A DNA stretch of 64,000 nucleotides from contig NZ_UWFN01000181.1 in assembly GCF_900602065.1 (NCBI RefSeq), positions 1 to 64,000 on the forward strand, read 5' to 3'. The stretch is from Pseudomonas viridiflava (GTDB lineage Bacteria; Pseudomonadota; Gammaproteobacteria; Pseudomonadales; Pseudomonadaceae). Shown one piece after another: positions 8,841 through 18,645 of the stretch. Position 1 is the first letter of the stretch; each line of letters starts with the position of its first letter. The position numbers and the translations under genes were made by a program. The notes beneath the pieces were generated by a model that was given only the letters and a program-made list of their open reading frames with translations, was not told the origin of the DNA and ran no database searches.

Positions 8841-9974
8841 ATGAAAAGCCAAACCGTGCGCCGCTGGTCCTTCGTCCATACCTGGACGAGCCTGATCTGT
8901 ACCCTGTTTCTGTTGATGCTGGCGCTGACCGGTTTGCCACTGGTGTTCAGTCACGAAATTGATCACCTGTTGGGCAATTCACCTGAGTTCAAGGAATTGC
9001 CAGCCGACACGCCGCACCTCAACTTGCAACAACTGGTTGTGGCTGCCGAGGCTCATCGTCCCGGCGAAGTTCTGCAGTACTTCGGCTGGGAGGACGACGA
9101 CCCGAACGGTGTCTGGGCGATCACGGCCAAAACGGCGGGTACAGACCCCAACGATTCACACTCCTTCATGCTCGATTCGCGTACGGGCCAGGCTTATGAA
9201 ACGCCGTCTGCCAACGGTGGATTCATGATGGTTATGCTGCGCCTGCATGTGGACATGTATGCGGGGCTGCCGGGTAAGTTGTTGCTGGCGTTCATGGGCT
9301 TGATGTTCGTGCTGGCAATCGTTTCCGGGACGGTGCTGTACGCGCCGTTCATGCGCAAACTCAAATTCGCCACCGTGCGTGCCGACAAATCAACACGCAT
9401 GCGCTGGCTGGATCTGCACAACCTGATTGGCGTCGTGACTCTGACCTGGGCATTGGTGGTGGGCGTGACCGGAGTAATCAGTGCCTGCGCCGACCTGTTG
9501 ATCGCCTCGTGGCGCAACGACACGCTGGCCGCGATGATCGAACCGTATCGCGGTGCGCCGCCGCTGACTCAACTCGCTCCGGCAACACGCCTGGTAGAGA
9601 TCGCTGAATCCGCAGCGCCCGGTATGCAGATCGACTTCATTGCTTTCCCCGGAACGCGCTTCTCCAGTGAGCACCATTACGCGGTGTTCATGAAAGGTAA
9701 TACGCATCTGACGGCGCACTTGATGACCCCGGTGCTGATCGATGCGCAAACCCTGGAAGTCACGGCGGTGGTCGAACGGCCCTGGTACATGGATGCGCTG
9801 GGCATGTCTCAGCCGCTGCACTTTGGGGATTACGGCGGCATGCCGATGAAAGTGCTATGGGCCGTGCTGGATGTGCTGACGATTATCGTCTTGGGCAGTG
9901 GTTTGTACCTATGGTGGGTTCGCAGGCGAGCGGCGCGATCGAACGGTGTCTCGCCACAAGGGGCGCTGCCATGA
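8841..9974 (+). CDS. PepSY-domain membrane protein (FoxB-like)
   Basis: A 377-residue PepSY-associated TM helix protein with four predicted inner-membrane helices: residues 14-35 (LICTLFLLMLALTGLPLVF), about 145-170, about 195-215 and about 345-367. The N-terminal histidine context (RRWSFVHTWTSL; VFSHEIDHLL) and the internal RWLDLHNLIG are typical of PepSY/PiuB proteins, which are proposed to reduce or release iron from siderophores in the inner membrane. Its place after a hydroxamate-type receptor matches foxB. It overlaps the next small gene by four bases. Confidence 0.82.
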   Translation: MKSQTVRRWSFVHTWTSLICTLFLLMLALTGLPLVFSHEIDHLLGNSPEFKELPADTPHLNLQQLVVAAEAHRPGEVLQYFGWEDDDPNGVWAITAKTAGTDPNDSHSFMLDSRTGQAYETPSANGGFMMVMLRLHVDMYAGLPGKLLLAFMGLMFVLAIVSGTVLYAPFMRKLKFATVRADKSTRMRWLDLHNLIGVVTLTWALVVGVTGVISACADLLIASWRNDTLAAMIEPYRGAPPLTQLAPATRLVEIAESAAPGMQIDFIAFPGTRFSSEHHYAVFMKGNTHLTAHLMTPVLIDAQTLEVTAVVERPWYMDALGMSQPLHFGDYGGMPMKVLWAVLDVLTIIVLGSGLYLWWVRRRAARSNGVSPQGALP

Positions 9975-10147
9975 AGCGCTCGACACTCTGGAAGACCTTT
10001 GCAGCGCCCGGCTTGATTGCCTTGCTGACCGGGCTTGGCTTGTTCGCTGCTCTGCTGGGGGATGGCTGGTGGGATGCACTGGCCTGGCTGGGCATGGGGC
10101 TAGCGGCTGTTCTCAGCATCAGAGGCTTGCTGGTGCGCAAGTCCTGA
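9971..10147 (+). CDS. Small membrane protein, FoxB-locus partner
   Basis: A 58-residue protein with two hydrophobic helices (residues ~13-30 and ~33-48) separated by a GDGWWDALAW turn, and a basic C-terminus (LLVRKS). The start overlaps the PepSY stop as ATGA, which implies translational coupling. No known domain is recognised. A tiny gene follows the PepSY gene in comparable siderophore loci, so a role as a partner or stabiliser of the PepSY protein is plausible but unproven. Confidence 0.7.
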   Translation: MKRSTLWKTFAAPGLIALLTGLGLFAALLGDGWWDALAWLGMGLAAVLSIRGLLVRKS

Positions 10148-10213
10148 AAGCAGATATTGCGGACAACGGTAGCGCTGGCTAGTCTGAGGGACTGTCTTAT
10201 TCGAGGAACCTCC

Positions 10214-10843
10214 ATGTCCGCGCCAACCATGACTTTGTACTACAACCCGGCATCTCCTTTCGCCCGCAAGGTGCTACTTGTACTGCATGAAACCGGACAG
10301 CTGGACAGGGTGACGCTGCAAACCACGATCCTGACGCCTGTCGCCCCCGTTGCAGAATTGAACAGCGATAACCCTGCCGGCAAGATCCCGGCTTTGCGTC
10401 TGGCGGACGGTAACGTTATCCATGACAGCCGAGTCATCCTCGACTATCTCGATCATCAGCATGTCGGCGTACCGCTGATCCCACGCGAAGGCTCGGCACG
10501 CTGGCGGCGTTTGACCCTGGCATCTTTGGCGGATGCGTTGCTGGATGCCGCGTTGTTGATTCGCTATGAAACCGCATTGCGCCCGGCTGAGAAGCATTGG
10601 GAACTCTGGCTCGATAATCAGCAGGAAAAAATCGAGCGCACACTCGGTTATTTTGAGCAGGAGGCGATTACCGAACTGAGCTCGTCTTTTGACGTGGCTT
10701 CAATGAGCGTCGCCGCTGCGCTGGGTTACATCGACTTCCGCCAGCCGGACCTGGCATGGCGCAGCCGCTACCCGCGTCTGGCCAACTGGTACTTTGAAGT
10801 CAGCCAGCGACCGTCGATGCAGGCGACCTTGCCTTCGGTTTGA
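10214..10843 (+). CDS. Glutathione S-transferase family protein
   Basis: A 209-residue cytosolic GST. The N-terminal thioredoxin-like domain opens with TLYYNPASPFARKV, and the conserved cis-Pro region is NPAGKIPAL with the glutathione-binding DSRVILDYLD following. The all-helical C-terminal domain contains FDVASMSVAAALGYIDFR, with the Asp used as an N-capping box in this family. The ATG at 10214 is preceded by GAGGAACCTCC. It is separate from the siderophore locus and from the minus-strand pqq genes, and its substrate is unknown. Confidence 0.88.
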   Translation: MSAPTMTLYYNPASPFARKVLLVLHETGQLDRVTLQTTILTPVAPVAELNSDNPAGKIPALRLADGNVIHDSRVILDYLDHQHVGVPLIPREGSARWRRLTLASLADALLDAALLIRYETALRPAEKHWELWLDNQQEKIERTLGYFEQEAITELSSSFDVASMSVAAALGYIDFRQPDLAWRSRYPRLANWYFEVSQRPSMQATLPSV

Positions 10844-10859
10844 TTTGGAATGCATTTGC

Positions 10860-10931
10860 TGTAGGAGCTGCCGAAGGCTGCGATAGCGGTATGTCAGGAT
10901 CAACGCTTCGCAGCCTTCGGCAGCTCCTACA
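10860..10931. repeat. REPIN (CTGCCGAAGGCTGCGA class)
   Basis: TGTAGGAGCTGCCGAAGGCT and its complementary arm AGCCTTCGGCAGCTCCTACA flank a 26-base centre. It lies between two convergent genes and could act as a bidirectional terminator for the GST and the pqq-linked peptidase. Confidence 0.85.
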
Positions 10932-10961
10932 AGTCCTTTGTTCGCAGCTTACCGGCGCTGC

Positions 10962-12806
10962 TCAACCATCAATCACCTTGCGATAAAACGCCCACTCTTT
11001 CTTCAGCGCATCGGCCTGATTAACCGCCTTGCGGAAGCCATGGTGTTCGTCGGCGTAAAAATGCCCTTCAGCCACGACACCTCGGGATTTCAGGGCCATC
11101 AGCATGGCGCGGGTTTGTTCGGGGACGACCACTGCATCGAGCTCGCCCTGGAAGAAAATCACCGGCACTTGAATGTCGGCGGCATGCAGCAGCGGCGTGC
11201 GGGCGTGATAGCGGTCGATGTCCTCCTCTGGGTCGCCGATCAGCCAATCCAGATAGTCGCTTTCGAACTTATGTGTGGCTCTGCCCAGTGCCAACGGGTC
11301 ACTGACGCCGTAAAGGCTGGCACCGGCGCGGAATACTTTCTTGAAGGCCAGTGCACATAACGTGGTGTAGCCACCAGCACTGCCACCGCGAATGAATGCC
11401 TGCTCGGGATTGATCAGCCCGCGCTCGCCCAGATGCGCAACCACTGCGCAGGCATCTTCCACGTCTGCCACCCCCCAATTGAGGTGCAGACTTTGGCGGT
11501 ACTCACGTCCGTAACCGGTGCTGCCGCGGTAGTTGAGGTCGGCCACGGCAAAGCCGCGTTGTGTCCAGTACTGGATTTTAGGATCAAGCACCGGGTAGCA
11601 GGCTGACGTCGGACCACCGTGCACAAACACCACCAGCGGCGGTGTGCCCACAGCATTCATGGCGGGATAGAAATAACCGTGCGCTTCACCGTCCCCACTC
11701 TTGTAGCGCAAGGTTTGTGGACGGCTGATTTGTTCAGGCGGCAGTGGGGCGACGCCACCCGCCAGCACCTGGACGCGGTGGTCTTTACGACTGATAGCCA
11801 GCACTGCCGAGGGGCTCGTTGCGGAGGCCGCGATGCAATAAACGTATTGATCGTCGAGCGCCAGGCTGCGGAAGCGGCTGTACTCGCCGCTGAAATCTTC
11901 GAGCGCGCCGTGGGTGTCGCGCATGCCCAGCACGCCGGCACCATTTTCCGACCAAGTGGCGAGGTAGGCGCCATGATGCAATGGCAGCCAGCTGCGCCCA
12001 CCCAGTTGCCATGGGGCTGGCGCATGGTCGGCGTCGGAAGCTTTGAGGTGGGTCAGGCCGAACGAGCCTTCCACGCACGGTTGCCAGAAGCCCCCTTGGT
12101 CGCTCAGGCAATACAGCCGACCCGTGGCATCGAAACGCGCTTGCTGGATGGACTCTTCTTCACGATCGCCCGCCAGACAGCGCGGCTCGGACCACCCCCC
12201 CGCCGCCTGACGCTTGCTGCTCATCAGCAAGGTGCTGGTCCAGGGTTGATGCGGCTTCTGCCATTCAATCCAGGCCAGACGCTGCCCATCCGGGCTCATG
12301 GTGGGCGATGCGTAAAAATCCGCGCCTCTGGCCAATACCAGGCGCTTGCCGTTGGCAACGTCGATACTGACCAGTTGGTGGACGTCTTTGTCTTCCTCTA
12401 CGGCCAGAATCTGCCCATTGGCGAACACCAGATCACCGTAGCGTTTTTTGCCGGTGGTGATGGCTTCAGGCAGGCCTTGCTCTTCGAACTCGTCCCAGAT
12501 CAGGGGCTGTTTATAGAGCTGCTGATCGCTTTCGTTGACGAACACCAGCGCATCTTCAGTCAGGCAGAACGACCCACCGCCGTACTCATAAACACGGCTG
12601 CGTACACTGAAGCCTTCCGGCGTGAGACACGTCTTGTTGTCCTCGAACCAGCGCCAGATGCGGCTCGCGCCATCCTCAGGCCGGTATTCATTCCAGAACA
12701 AGCCCAGCGGGCTGACCGCCAGCTCCGCGAAGTCGACTCCGGCGGCGACCGCCTGGGCTGCTGTGAACGTGTCAGGATTTGGCGATGAGGCGCGAGTTTC
12801 TGTCAT
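10962..12806 (-). CDS. S9 prolyl-oligopeptidase family protein at the end of the pqq operon
   Basis: A 614-residue serine peptidase of the DAP/acylaminoacyl-peptidase group. A WD-like beta-propeller half is followed by an alpha/beta-hydrolase domain with FVHGGP, nucleophile Ser in RGGSAGGY (about residue 476), Asp in GELDAVV (about 556) and His in DEHHGF (about 588). The start chosen (MTETRAS) overlaps the end of pqqE by 35 bases; an in-frame extension upstream would run further into pqqE. It is the last gene of the pqq cluster in several pseudomonads, where it is sometimes called pqqM or pqqG. A role in trimming the PqqA peptide is suspected but not established. Confidence 0.82.
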   Translation of the reverse strand: MTETRASSPNPDTFTAAQAVAAGVDFAELAVSPLGLFWNEYRPEDGASRIWRWFEDNKTCLTPEGFSVRSRVYEYGGGSFCLTEDALVFVNESDQQLYKQPLIWDEFEEQGLPEAITTGKKRYGDLVFANGQILAVEEDKDVHQLVSIDVANGKRLVLARGADFYASPTMSPDGQRLAWIEWQKPHQPWTSTLLMSSKRQAAGGWSEPRCLAGDREEESIQQARFDATGRLYCLSDQGGFWQPCVEGSFGLTHLKASDADHAPAPWQLGGRSWLPLHHGAYLATWSENGAGVLGMRDTHGALEDFSGEYSRFRSLALDDQYVYCIAASATSPSAVLAISRKDHRVQVLAGGVAPLPPEQISRPQTLRYKSGDGEAHGYFYPAMNAVGTPPLVVFVHGGPTSACYPVLDPKIQYWTQRGFAVADLNYRGSTGYGREYRQSLHLNWGVADVEDACAVVAHLGERGLINPEQAFIRGGSAGGYTTLCALAFKKVFRAGASLYGVSDPLALGRATHKFESDYLDWLIGDPEEDIDRYHARTPLLHAADIQVPVIFFQGELDAVVVPEQTRAMLMALKSRGVVAEGHFYADEHHGFRKAVNQADALKKEWAFYRKVIDG

Positions 12807-13959
12807 TGCGAAAGGCCAGCTGCTCAATGGTTTGGGTAGCATATTCGGCTTCTTTTCGAGCCTGCACAATCATCCCGTGATGAGGCGATTTACTGCACAC
12901 CGGATCGGCATTGGCGGCATCGCCGGTGAGCATGAATGCCTGGCAACGACAGCCGCCGAAATCCTTCTCTTTTTCGTCGCATGAGCGGCACGGTTCGGGC
13001 ATCCAGTCGTAACCGCGGAAGCGGTTGAAACCAAATGAGTCGTACCAGATGTGCTGCATCGTGTGGTCACGCACGTTGGGAAACTGCACCGGCATCTGCC
13101 GCGCGCCGTGGCAGGGCAACGCCGTGCCGTCCGGGGTCACGGTCAGAAAGATGCTGCCCCAGCCGTTCATGCAGGCTTTCGGACGTTCTTCGTAATAGTC
13201 CGGGGTCACGAAGATCAACTTGCACGGATGATTCTCGGCAGCCAGTTTGTCGCGGTATTCGTTGGTGACCCGCTCGGCGCGAACCAACTGATCCTTGGTG
13301 GGCAGCAAGCCCTGGCGGTTCAGGTGCGCCCAGCCGTAGAACTGACACGTCGCCAGCTCGACGAAATCCGCTTCGAGGGCGATACACAGTTCGATGATTT
13401 TATCGATCTTGTCGATGTTGTGCCGGTGGGTCACGAAGTTAAGCACCATCGGGTAGCCGTGCTTCTTGACCGCACGGGCCATCTCCAGCTTCTGCGCGAA
13501 GGCTTTTTTCGAGCCGGCGAGCATGTTGTTCACCTGCTCGTCACTGGCCTGGAAGCTGATCTGAATGTGATCGAGCCCAGCTTCCTTGAAATCGATGATC
13601 TTCTGTTCGGTCAGACCAATGCCAGACGTAATCAGGTTGGTGTAATAGCCGAGCCGACGCGCCTCGCCGATCAGTTCGGCCAGGTCCTGGCGCACCAGCG
13701 GTTCGCCGCCGGAGAAACCGATCTGCGCCGCACCCATTTGCCGCGCTTCGGCCATGACCTTGAACCACTGTTCGGTGGTCAGTTCCTGGCCCTGTTTGGC
13801 GAAGTCCAGAGGATTGGAGCAATACGGGCATTGCAGCGGGCAGCGATAGGTCAGCTCGGCGAGCAGCCACAACGGCAGGCCCACTTCGGGCTTGGGCGGA
13901 ATCTTGATGGCTGAAGCGATCAGTGTCGAATCAGGCAAGTTCGATCCAGTGTTCGCCAC
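12772..13959 (-). CDS. pqqE: PqqE, radical SAM enzyme of PQQ biosynthesis
   Basis: A 395-residue radical SAM/SPASM protein that forms the Glu-Tyr carbon-carbon bond in PqqA when the peptide is presented by PqqD. The SAM cluster motif is C40-x3-C44-x2-C47 (CPLQCPYC). Auxiliary-cluster cysteines appear in KACMNGW and in [16 protein letters not shown] near the C-terminus. Start choice: a GTG at 13959 has an excellent ribosome site (GGAGG with six bases spacing), so pqqE begins inside the last codons of pqqD and overlaps it by 29 bases. Confidence 0.95.
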   Translation of the reverse strand: MANTGSNLPDSTLIASAIKIPPKPEVGLPLWLLAELTYRCPLQCPYCSNPLDFAKQGQELTTEQWFKVMAEARQMGAAQIGFSGGEPLVRQDLAELIGEARRLGYYTNLITSGIGLTEQKIIDFKEAGLDHIQISFQASDEQVNNMLAGSKKAFAQKLEMARAVKKHGYPMVLNFVTHRHNIDKIDKIIELCIALEADFVELATCQFYGWAHLNRQGLLPTKDQLVRAERVTNEYRDKLAAENHPCKLIFVTPDYYEERPKACMNGWGSIFLTVTPDGTALPCHGARQMPVQFPNVRDHTMQHIWYDSFGFNRFRGYDWMPEPCRSCDEKEKDFGGCRCQAFMLTGDAANADPVCSKSPHHGMIVQARKEAEYATQTIEQLAFRNDRNSRLIAKS

Positions 13960-14206
13960 GGGCGACCTCCATGAATTGCTCGACGTCGGTGCCGAGCTCG
14001 GGGAAACCTGGGAACTGCTCGTTCAGTGCATCAATGATCGCGGCCACGCTACGTTTGCCATCGATCAGGCCGCCAATGGCACTGGCGCTTTCATTGAGTT
14101 TGATCATGCCTTCCGGGTAGAGCAGCACATGGCCGTTCTGCGCGGGTTCGAACTGGTAACGATAGCCTCGACGCCAGCTCGGGACTTGTTGTCTATCGAA
14201 GCTCAT
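13931..14206 (-). CDS. pqqD: PqqD, peptide chaperone of PQQ biosynthesis
   Basis: A 91-residue RiPP recognition element protein that binds PqqA and delivers it to PqqE. Family features are [33 protein letters not shown] and [13 protein letters not shown]. It overlaps pqqC by four bases and pqqE by 29 bases. Confidence 0.95.
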   Translation of the reverse strand: MSFDRQQVPSWRRGYRYQFEPAQNGHVLLYPEGMIKLNESASAIGGLIDGKRSVAAIIDALNEQFPGFPELGTDVEQFMEVARGEHWIELA

Positions 14207-14958
14207 AGGGCGATCCCCTTATGCCAGACCCGTTGGTCGGTCACGCTGTGATAAGGCGGGCGGTTCAGCTCGTAGGCCATGCTCATGGCGTCCAGCATGC
14301 TCCACAAAATGTCGAGTTTGAACTGCAGGATTTCCAGCATGCGCTGCTGGCCTTCGTACGTGGTGTAGTGCTGCAGGGTAATCGTCAGGCCGTGTTCTAC
14401 ATCGCGACGCGCCTGGCCCAGCCGGGTACGGAAATACTCGTAGCCAGCCGGATCGATCCACGGGTAATGCTGCGGCCAGCTGTCCAGCCGGGACTGGTGG
14501 ATCTGCGGGGCGAACAGCTCGGTCAGCGAGCTGCTGGCGGCTTCCTGCCAGTTGGCACGGCGAGCGAAGTTGACATAAGCGTCTACGGCGAAGCGCACGC
14601 CGGGCAGGACCAATTCCTGGGAGCGAAGCTGATCAGGGTCCAGACCAACGGCTTGTCCCAGGCGCAGCCAGGCTTCAATACCGCCGTCCTCACCGGGTGC
14701 CCCGTCGTGATCCAGCAGGCGCTGAATCCACTCACGACGAATCTCGCGATCAGGGCAGTTGGCCAGAATGGCTGCGTCCTTGAGCGGGATGTTCACCTGG
14801 TAATAGAAGCGGTTGGCGACCCAGCCCTGAATCTGTTCGCGGGTGGCACGGCCTTCATACATCGCCACGTGGTACGGGTGATGGATGTGGTAATACGCAC
14901 CTTTGGCCCGCAAGGCCTGTTCGAATTCAGCGGGGGACAGCGGCGTTGCTTCGCTCAT
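14203..14958 (-). CDS. pqqC: PqqC, pyrroloquinoline-quinone synthase
   Basis: A 251-residue cofactor-free oxidase catalysing the last step to PQQ. The helical-bundle family signature is clear: [18 protein letters not shown] with the His pair, [22 protein letters not shown] and the C-terminal [20 protein letters not shown]. The start has GGGAG five bases upstream. The gene is full length and overlaps pqqD at its end. Confidence 0.96.
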   Translation of the reverse strand: MSEATPLSPAEFEQALRAKGAYYHIHHPYHVAMYEGRATREQIQGWVANRFYYQVNIPLKDAAILANCPDREIRREWIQRLLDHDGAPGEDGGIEAWLRLGQAVGLDPDQLRSQELVLPGVRFAVDAYVNFARRANWQEAASSSLTELFAPQIHQSRLDSWPQHYPWIDPAGYEYFRTRLGQARRDVEHGLTITLQHYTTYEGQQRMLEILQFKLDILWSMLDAMSMAYELNRPPYHSVTDQRVWHKGIAL

Positions 14959-14984
14959 TTAGACTCCCTCAAAAAACTAACTTT

Positions 14985-15076
14985 GTTGGAGCGAGGCTTG
15001 CCCGCGAAGAGGCCGGTACATTCGACACACCTTTTGCGTCTAAGCCATCGTATTCGCGGGCAAGCCACGCTCCAAC
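14985..15076. repeat. REPIN between pqqB and pqqC
   Basis: Arms GTTGGAGCGAGGCTTGCCCG and CGGGCAAGCCACGCTCCAAC. It lies inside the transcription unit, so it should form a hairpin in the pqq mRNA and may separate expression or stability of pqqA-B from pqqC-D-E. Confidence 0.8.
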
Positions 15077-15098
15077 GGATTTGGTGTTATTCCGCTGT

Positions 15099-16010
15099 TT
15101 ACAACTCAATACTCATCCCATCAAACGCCACTTCGACATTGCGGCGAGCAAGCTCTGCGCGCTCAGGCGAATCTTCGTCGAGGATCGGGTTGGTGTTATT
15201 GATGTGGATAAGCACTTTGCGCTGCTTTGGCAGGCGCTCAAGCACTTCGAGCATGCCGCCGGGGCCGTTCTGGGCCAGGTGACCCATTTCCGTACCGGTT
15301 CGTGTGCCAACGCCGCGACGCTGCATTTCATCGTCGTCCCACATCGTGCCGTCCACCAAAAGGCAATCGGCAGCGACCATTTTCTCCATCAGCGCGTCAT
15401 CGACTTTGCCCAGCCCTGGTGCGTAGAACAGCTTGCCGCCGGTCTTCAGGTCTTCAACCATCAAGCCGATGTTGTCGCCAGGGTGCGGATCGAAACGATG
15501 TGGCGAATAAGGCGGCGCGGCGCTCCGCAGCGGGAATGGCGTGAAGCGCAGGTTCGGGCAGGCAGGAATCACAAAGCTGCCTTCGAGTTCGATCCTGTTC
15601 CAGACCAGGCCGCCGTTCCAGTGTTTGAGCATGTTGAACAGCGGAAAGCCGGTGCTCAGGTCTTCGTGAACCATATCGGTACACCAGACCTGATGCGGGC
15701 AGCCTTCGCGCAGGCTGAGCAAGCCGGTAGTGTGATCGATCTGGCTGTCCATGAGAATGACCGCGCTGATCCCGGTATCGCGCAGGGCGCGACCTGGTTG
15801 CATAGGGCCAAAACCGGCCAGCTGCGCGCGGATGTCCGGAGAAGCGTTGCACAGTACCCAGTTAACGCCATCATCGGACAGCGCGATGGACGATTGAGTC
15901 CGGGCATGGGCCCGCAGGCTACCGTCGCGGAAACCAGCGCAGTTCACGCAATTGCAGTTCCACTGTGGGAAGCCGCCGCCAGCAGCGGAACCTAGAATCT
16001 GGATGTACAT
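15099..16010 (-). CDS. pqqB: PqqB, metallo-beta-lactamase-fold hydroxylase of PQQ biosynthesis
   Basis: A 303-residue MBL-fold protein that hydroxylates the cross-linked Glu-Tyr intermediate. Visible landmarks are [18 protein letters not shown] near the N-terminus (metal-binding cysteines), [31 protein letters not shown], and the C-terminal [16 protein letters not shown] with metal-ligand residues. The start is preceded by GGAG at five bases. It is separated from pqqA by a terminator-like hairpin. Confidence 0.96.
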   Translation of the reverse strand: MYIQILGSAAGGGFPQWNCNCVNCAGFRDGSLRAHARTQSSIALSDDGVNWVLCNASPDIRAQLAGFGPMQPGRALRDTGISAVILMDSQIDHTTGLLSLREGCPHQVWCTDMVHEDLSTGFPLFNMLKHWNGGLVWNRIELEGSFVIPACPNLRFTPFPLRSAAPPYSPHRFDPHPGDNIGLMVEDLKTGGKLFYAPGLGKVDDALMEKMVAADCLLVDGTMWDDDEMQRRGVGTRTGTEMGHLAQNGPGGMLEVLERLPKQRKVLIHINNTNPILDEDSPERAELARRNVEVAFDGMSIEL

Positions 16011-16065
16011 GTCAGCTCCATGGGCGAGGCATGAAAAACTTCAAGAAAAAAGACGACTTATCAAT

Positions 16066-16093
16066 AAAAAAAGCCCCGGCGAACCGAGGCTTT
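16066..16093 (-). terminator. Terminator/attenuator between pqqA and pqqB
   Basis: Minus-strand AAAGCCTCGG, tetraloop TTCG, CCGGGGCTTT, then a T-run. The 10-bp stem with a UUCG loop (one G-T pair) begins 15 bases after the pqqA stop and lies ahead of pqqB. This is a classic intrinsic terminator that must be read through for the downstream genes, giving more pqqA than pqqB-E transcript. Confidence 0.85.
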
Positions 16094-16107
16094 GCACCGC
16101 GTTGTAA

Positions 16108-16179
16108 TCAACGGCTTGCGAAGTACATGGTGACTTCGAAACCGATACGCAGATCAGTGTAAGCAGGTTTAGTCCACAT
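16108..16179 (-). CDS. pqqA: PqqA, precursor peptide of PQQ
   Basis: A 23-residue peptide, [20 protein letters not shown] plus ASR. Glu15 and Tyr19 in the EVTMY motif are the two residues that are cross-linked and become the PQQ skeleton. A strong ribosome site (AGAAGGAG) lies seven bases upstream. The gene is too short for routine ORF calling but is certain from sequence and position between pqqF and pqqB. Confidence 0.97.
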   Translation of the reverse strand: MWTKPAYTDLRIGFEVTMYFASR

Positions 16180-16332
16180 AAGAGACTCCTTCTGGGTGAT
16201 TGCAGCGGTGGGTGGTAAATCGTTAGTACACCTGCGAAGGCATACGTTCGATGGTTAGGAAGCTATGTTACTTAATTTAACAAATTCTGGCTGTCGGATT
16301 CGTGAACAAAGCTTTTGCAGCTTTGGTAACGA

Positions 16333-18645
16333 TCAAGCTGCGTGCCAAGGGTTTTGCGGGCTGTTTGTCAGGCAGAGCCAGCCGCCCACTGCTTTTTGAA
16401 GGCTAGCAGCGGCTTGCAACAAAGTGTGCCTGTCGAGGTTTCGTAATGTTTCATGCAGTGCGGACAGGAACTGTTCGTCACGGCCAGCCAGATGCGCTTG
16501 CCAACGCAGTTCGGCTGCTTGCGCGGTCTCCATGGCATCGACATCCAGCTGCGTAATCAGCGTTGCCGCTTGAGCGGCTACATCGGCGTCGTTTACCCGT
16601 TCGGGTAGTTCATCCAGAAACCTTTCGATATGCCCGACCAGTTGTGGCACAGAAGCGTTAGGCGACTGGACGCCGAAGAGTATCCCCGTTCGTCCGGCAA
16701 TCTGTCGCAAGCCGCTGAAAACTGCATAACCCAGTTGCAGCTCAACCCTGAGCCGTTGATAGAACGGAGCTTGTGCAAGGTGCGCGAGTAGCCGCCACGC
16801 CGCTTCGTCGATAACGGAGGAAGAGGGTGCCGGACAAAACAGTAGCACTGCGCTTTCTGAGGACGTTGGTGCGCCCGCTTCCCAGTGCTTACCGTTTGCC
16901 AGTGCTGGCGCCCGCAGTGTTTGCTCGTCGCGTCGCCCTGGCGTATTGAGTAGCACGGTGTTCAGCATGGGGATCGTTTCTTGTGCAAAGCCTGACGTGA
17001 AGCTGATCCACTGCGTTGCTGACCAGAAGGTCTGAACATCGCTGGTCTCGTCAGCGGGCGTGGCGTTCAGATAGCAATCGGGCAGCGCTTTGAGCAACTG
17101 CCGGATTGGAATCAGGGCAGGTTCATCGCCCGTTTGTCTCAAGCGCCCCAGGGCTGCTTCGTCTGCAGCGTTCAGGTGTTGTAATGCCTGCTTGAGGATC
17201 TCGGGCATCGGTGCGTCGAGGCCGCTGAGCTTGAGTTGCCAGTAATCGCCGTACGCACTGAACTCAAGATTGACGCCTGCTTGCTTCGCATCCCGCGCCA
17301 GGGGCTTCAAGCTCTGATCAAACATCCGCCACAGCGTGGGTTGTGGGGACGGTAGATGCCAGCGCAGATAGAGCGCCCCATCGTAGCCGTTACTCGGTAC
17401 GGTCAGGAATGGGTTGGGTTTCGGGAATTGCCAGTGGATTTCTGAAGGCTGTGTGTTCGGTTGAATCTGGTCCAGCAATGCGATCAGCGCTGTGCAGCCT
17501 TGCTCGGACAAGCCTTGCGGCTGATTGCGGGCGTGGTGGTGGGCCAGTTCCAGTGGGCCGCTGATATCCAGTTGTCGTTGCTGAAGGCGGTTGTAGTCGT
17601 CGCGTAAGGTTGGCCAATGGGTTTTGAAGTTTTGTGTCAGTGCCGACGTCATGCGAGCAAGGTGGAGCGCCACCCCGGTCACTCCTACAGGTAAATTGCG
17701 CTTCCCTGTAGGAGTGAGCTTGCTCGCGATGGAGATTTGACTGGAAATGCTGGACTGAACCTTGATCAACAATTGACCAGCAAACTGATAAACCACTTCC
17801 GCCTTCAGCGCATCAACAACGCCTTGCGCCCGGCTGCCATTCAGGCAATGACACAGAAACGCAGCGGCCTCGTCTGCGCCCTCAGGCAAATCCTCACAGG
17901 CCAGAAGGAGTTGTTGATCGGCTCTCACGAGTATCCGATCCCCATCGTCAACCAGCCTCGGAGGGGCGGCTTGCGCGACCTTCATGCCGCTGGCCAGACC
18001 TGCGCCATAACTCGTCGCCAGCCGTTTTAGCTCCTCCAGCGACTGAGGCCCCGTCAGGCATAAGGTCATTTGCCCGGCCTGATAGAACCGCCGATAAAAA
18101 TCCTGCAACGCCTGCTGAAACGCCGGACGCGGCACTGGCAAGCTGTAGCGGTTGCCTGCATGAAAGGCGCGTAGAGGATGGCGTGCTGAGATGCCTTCCA
18201 GCAGCTGTATTTGTTGGCGCGCGGTGGTGTCGCGAGACCAGGCGATGAACTCGGCATGCAGCACTTCGCGCTCGCGAAGTTGATCGGCCATGGTCATCCG
18301 CGGGTGAGCGAGCATGTCACACAGGCGTTCCAGGCCTTGAGCGAAGACCGGTTCTGGCAGTTCAAAAAAGAAATCAGTGGTCCGCTCACGGGTGCTGGCA
18401 TTGAGTTGCCCGCCGTGACGCTGGACGAAGGCCATGAGCTTTTCGTCCCCGGCGAACCGCCCGGTGCCGAGGAAGAACAGATGCTCCAGAAAATGCGCCA
18501 AGCCAGGCCATGCAGCCGATACGTCATGACTCCCTGCCGCCACCCGCAACGAAGCAGCGCAGCGCTTGAGCCGTGGCGCATGGCACAGCACGACGTTCAG
18601 GCCGTTGGCGAGGCTCAGGTATTCGGTGGTGGGGGAGGCAGGCAT
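16333..18645 (-). CDS. pqqF: PqqF, M16-family zinc peptidase of PQQ biosynthesis
   Basis: A 770-residue insulinase-type metallopeptidase thought to cut the modified PqqA peptide. The inverted zinc motif H51-FLE-H55 (HFLEH) is intact. Two M16 halves are visible, with ARKLTP-type spacing disturbed in the middle: residues about 305-331 are encoded by a REP-type palindrome (17653-17730) that keeps the frame open. pqqF lies upstream of pqqA in the same orientation, 153 bases away. Activity should depend on whether the inserted loop between domains is tolerated. Confidence 0.92.
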   Translation of the reverse strand: MPASPTTEYLSLANGLNVVLCHAPRLKRCAASLRVAAGSHDVSAAWPGLAHFLEHLFFLGTGRFAGDEKLMAFVQRHGGQLNASTRERTTDFFFELPEPVFAQGLERLCDMLAHPRMTMADQLREREVLHAEFIAWSRDTTARQQIQLLEGISARHPLRAFHAGNRYSLPVPRPAFQQALQDFYRRFYQAGQMTLCLTGPQSLEELKRLATSYGAGLASGMKVAQAAPPRLVDDGDRILVRADQQLLLACEDLPEGADEAAAFLCHCLNGSRAQGVVDALKAEVVYQFAGQLLIKVQSSISSQISIASKLTPTGKRNLPVGVTGVALHLARMTSALTQNFKTHWPTLRDDYNRLQQRQLDISGPLELAHHHARNQPQGLSEQGCTALIALLDQIQPNTQPSEIHWQFPKPNPFLTVPSNGYDGALYLRWHLPSPQPTLWRMFDQSLKPLARDAKQAGVNLEFSAYGDYWQLKLSGLDAPMPEILKQALQHLNAADEAALGRLRQTGDEPALIPIRQLLKALPDCYLNATPADETSDVQTFWSATQWISFTSGFAQETIPMLNTVLLNTPGRRDEQTLRAPALANGKHWEAGAPTSSESAVLLFCPAPSSSVIDEAAWRLLAHLAQAPFYQRLRVELQLGYAVFSGLRQIAGRTGILFGVQSPNASVPQLVGHIERFLDELPERVNDADVAAQAATLITQLDVDAMETAQAAELRWQAHLAGRDEQFLSALHETLRNLDRHTLLQAAASLQKAVGGWLCLTNSPQNPWHAA
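17653..17730. repeat. REPIN embedded in the pqqF coding sequence
   Basis: Plus strand: GCGAGCAAGGTGGAGCGCCA, CACTCCTACAGG, a 12-base spacer, CCTGTAGGAGTGAGCTTGCT, CGCGAT. The outer arms are complementary and match intergenic REP elements at 4337 and 54639. It is read through in frame as roughly 26 extra residues of PqqF. Confidence 0.8.

Noticed and set aside
11619..12788. 389-codon open frame on the plus strand
   Set aside because: Antisense to the S9 peptidase with no recognisable domain.
14221..15995. Two long plus-strand open frames over pqqB and pqqC
   Set aside because: Shadows of pqqB and pqqC, which are certain from motifs and gene order.
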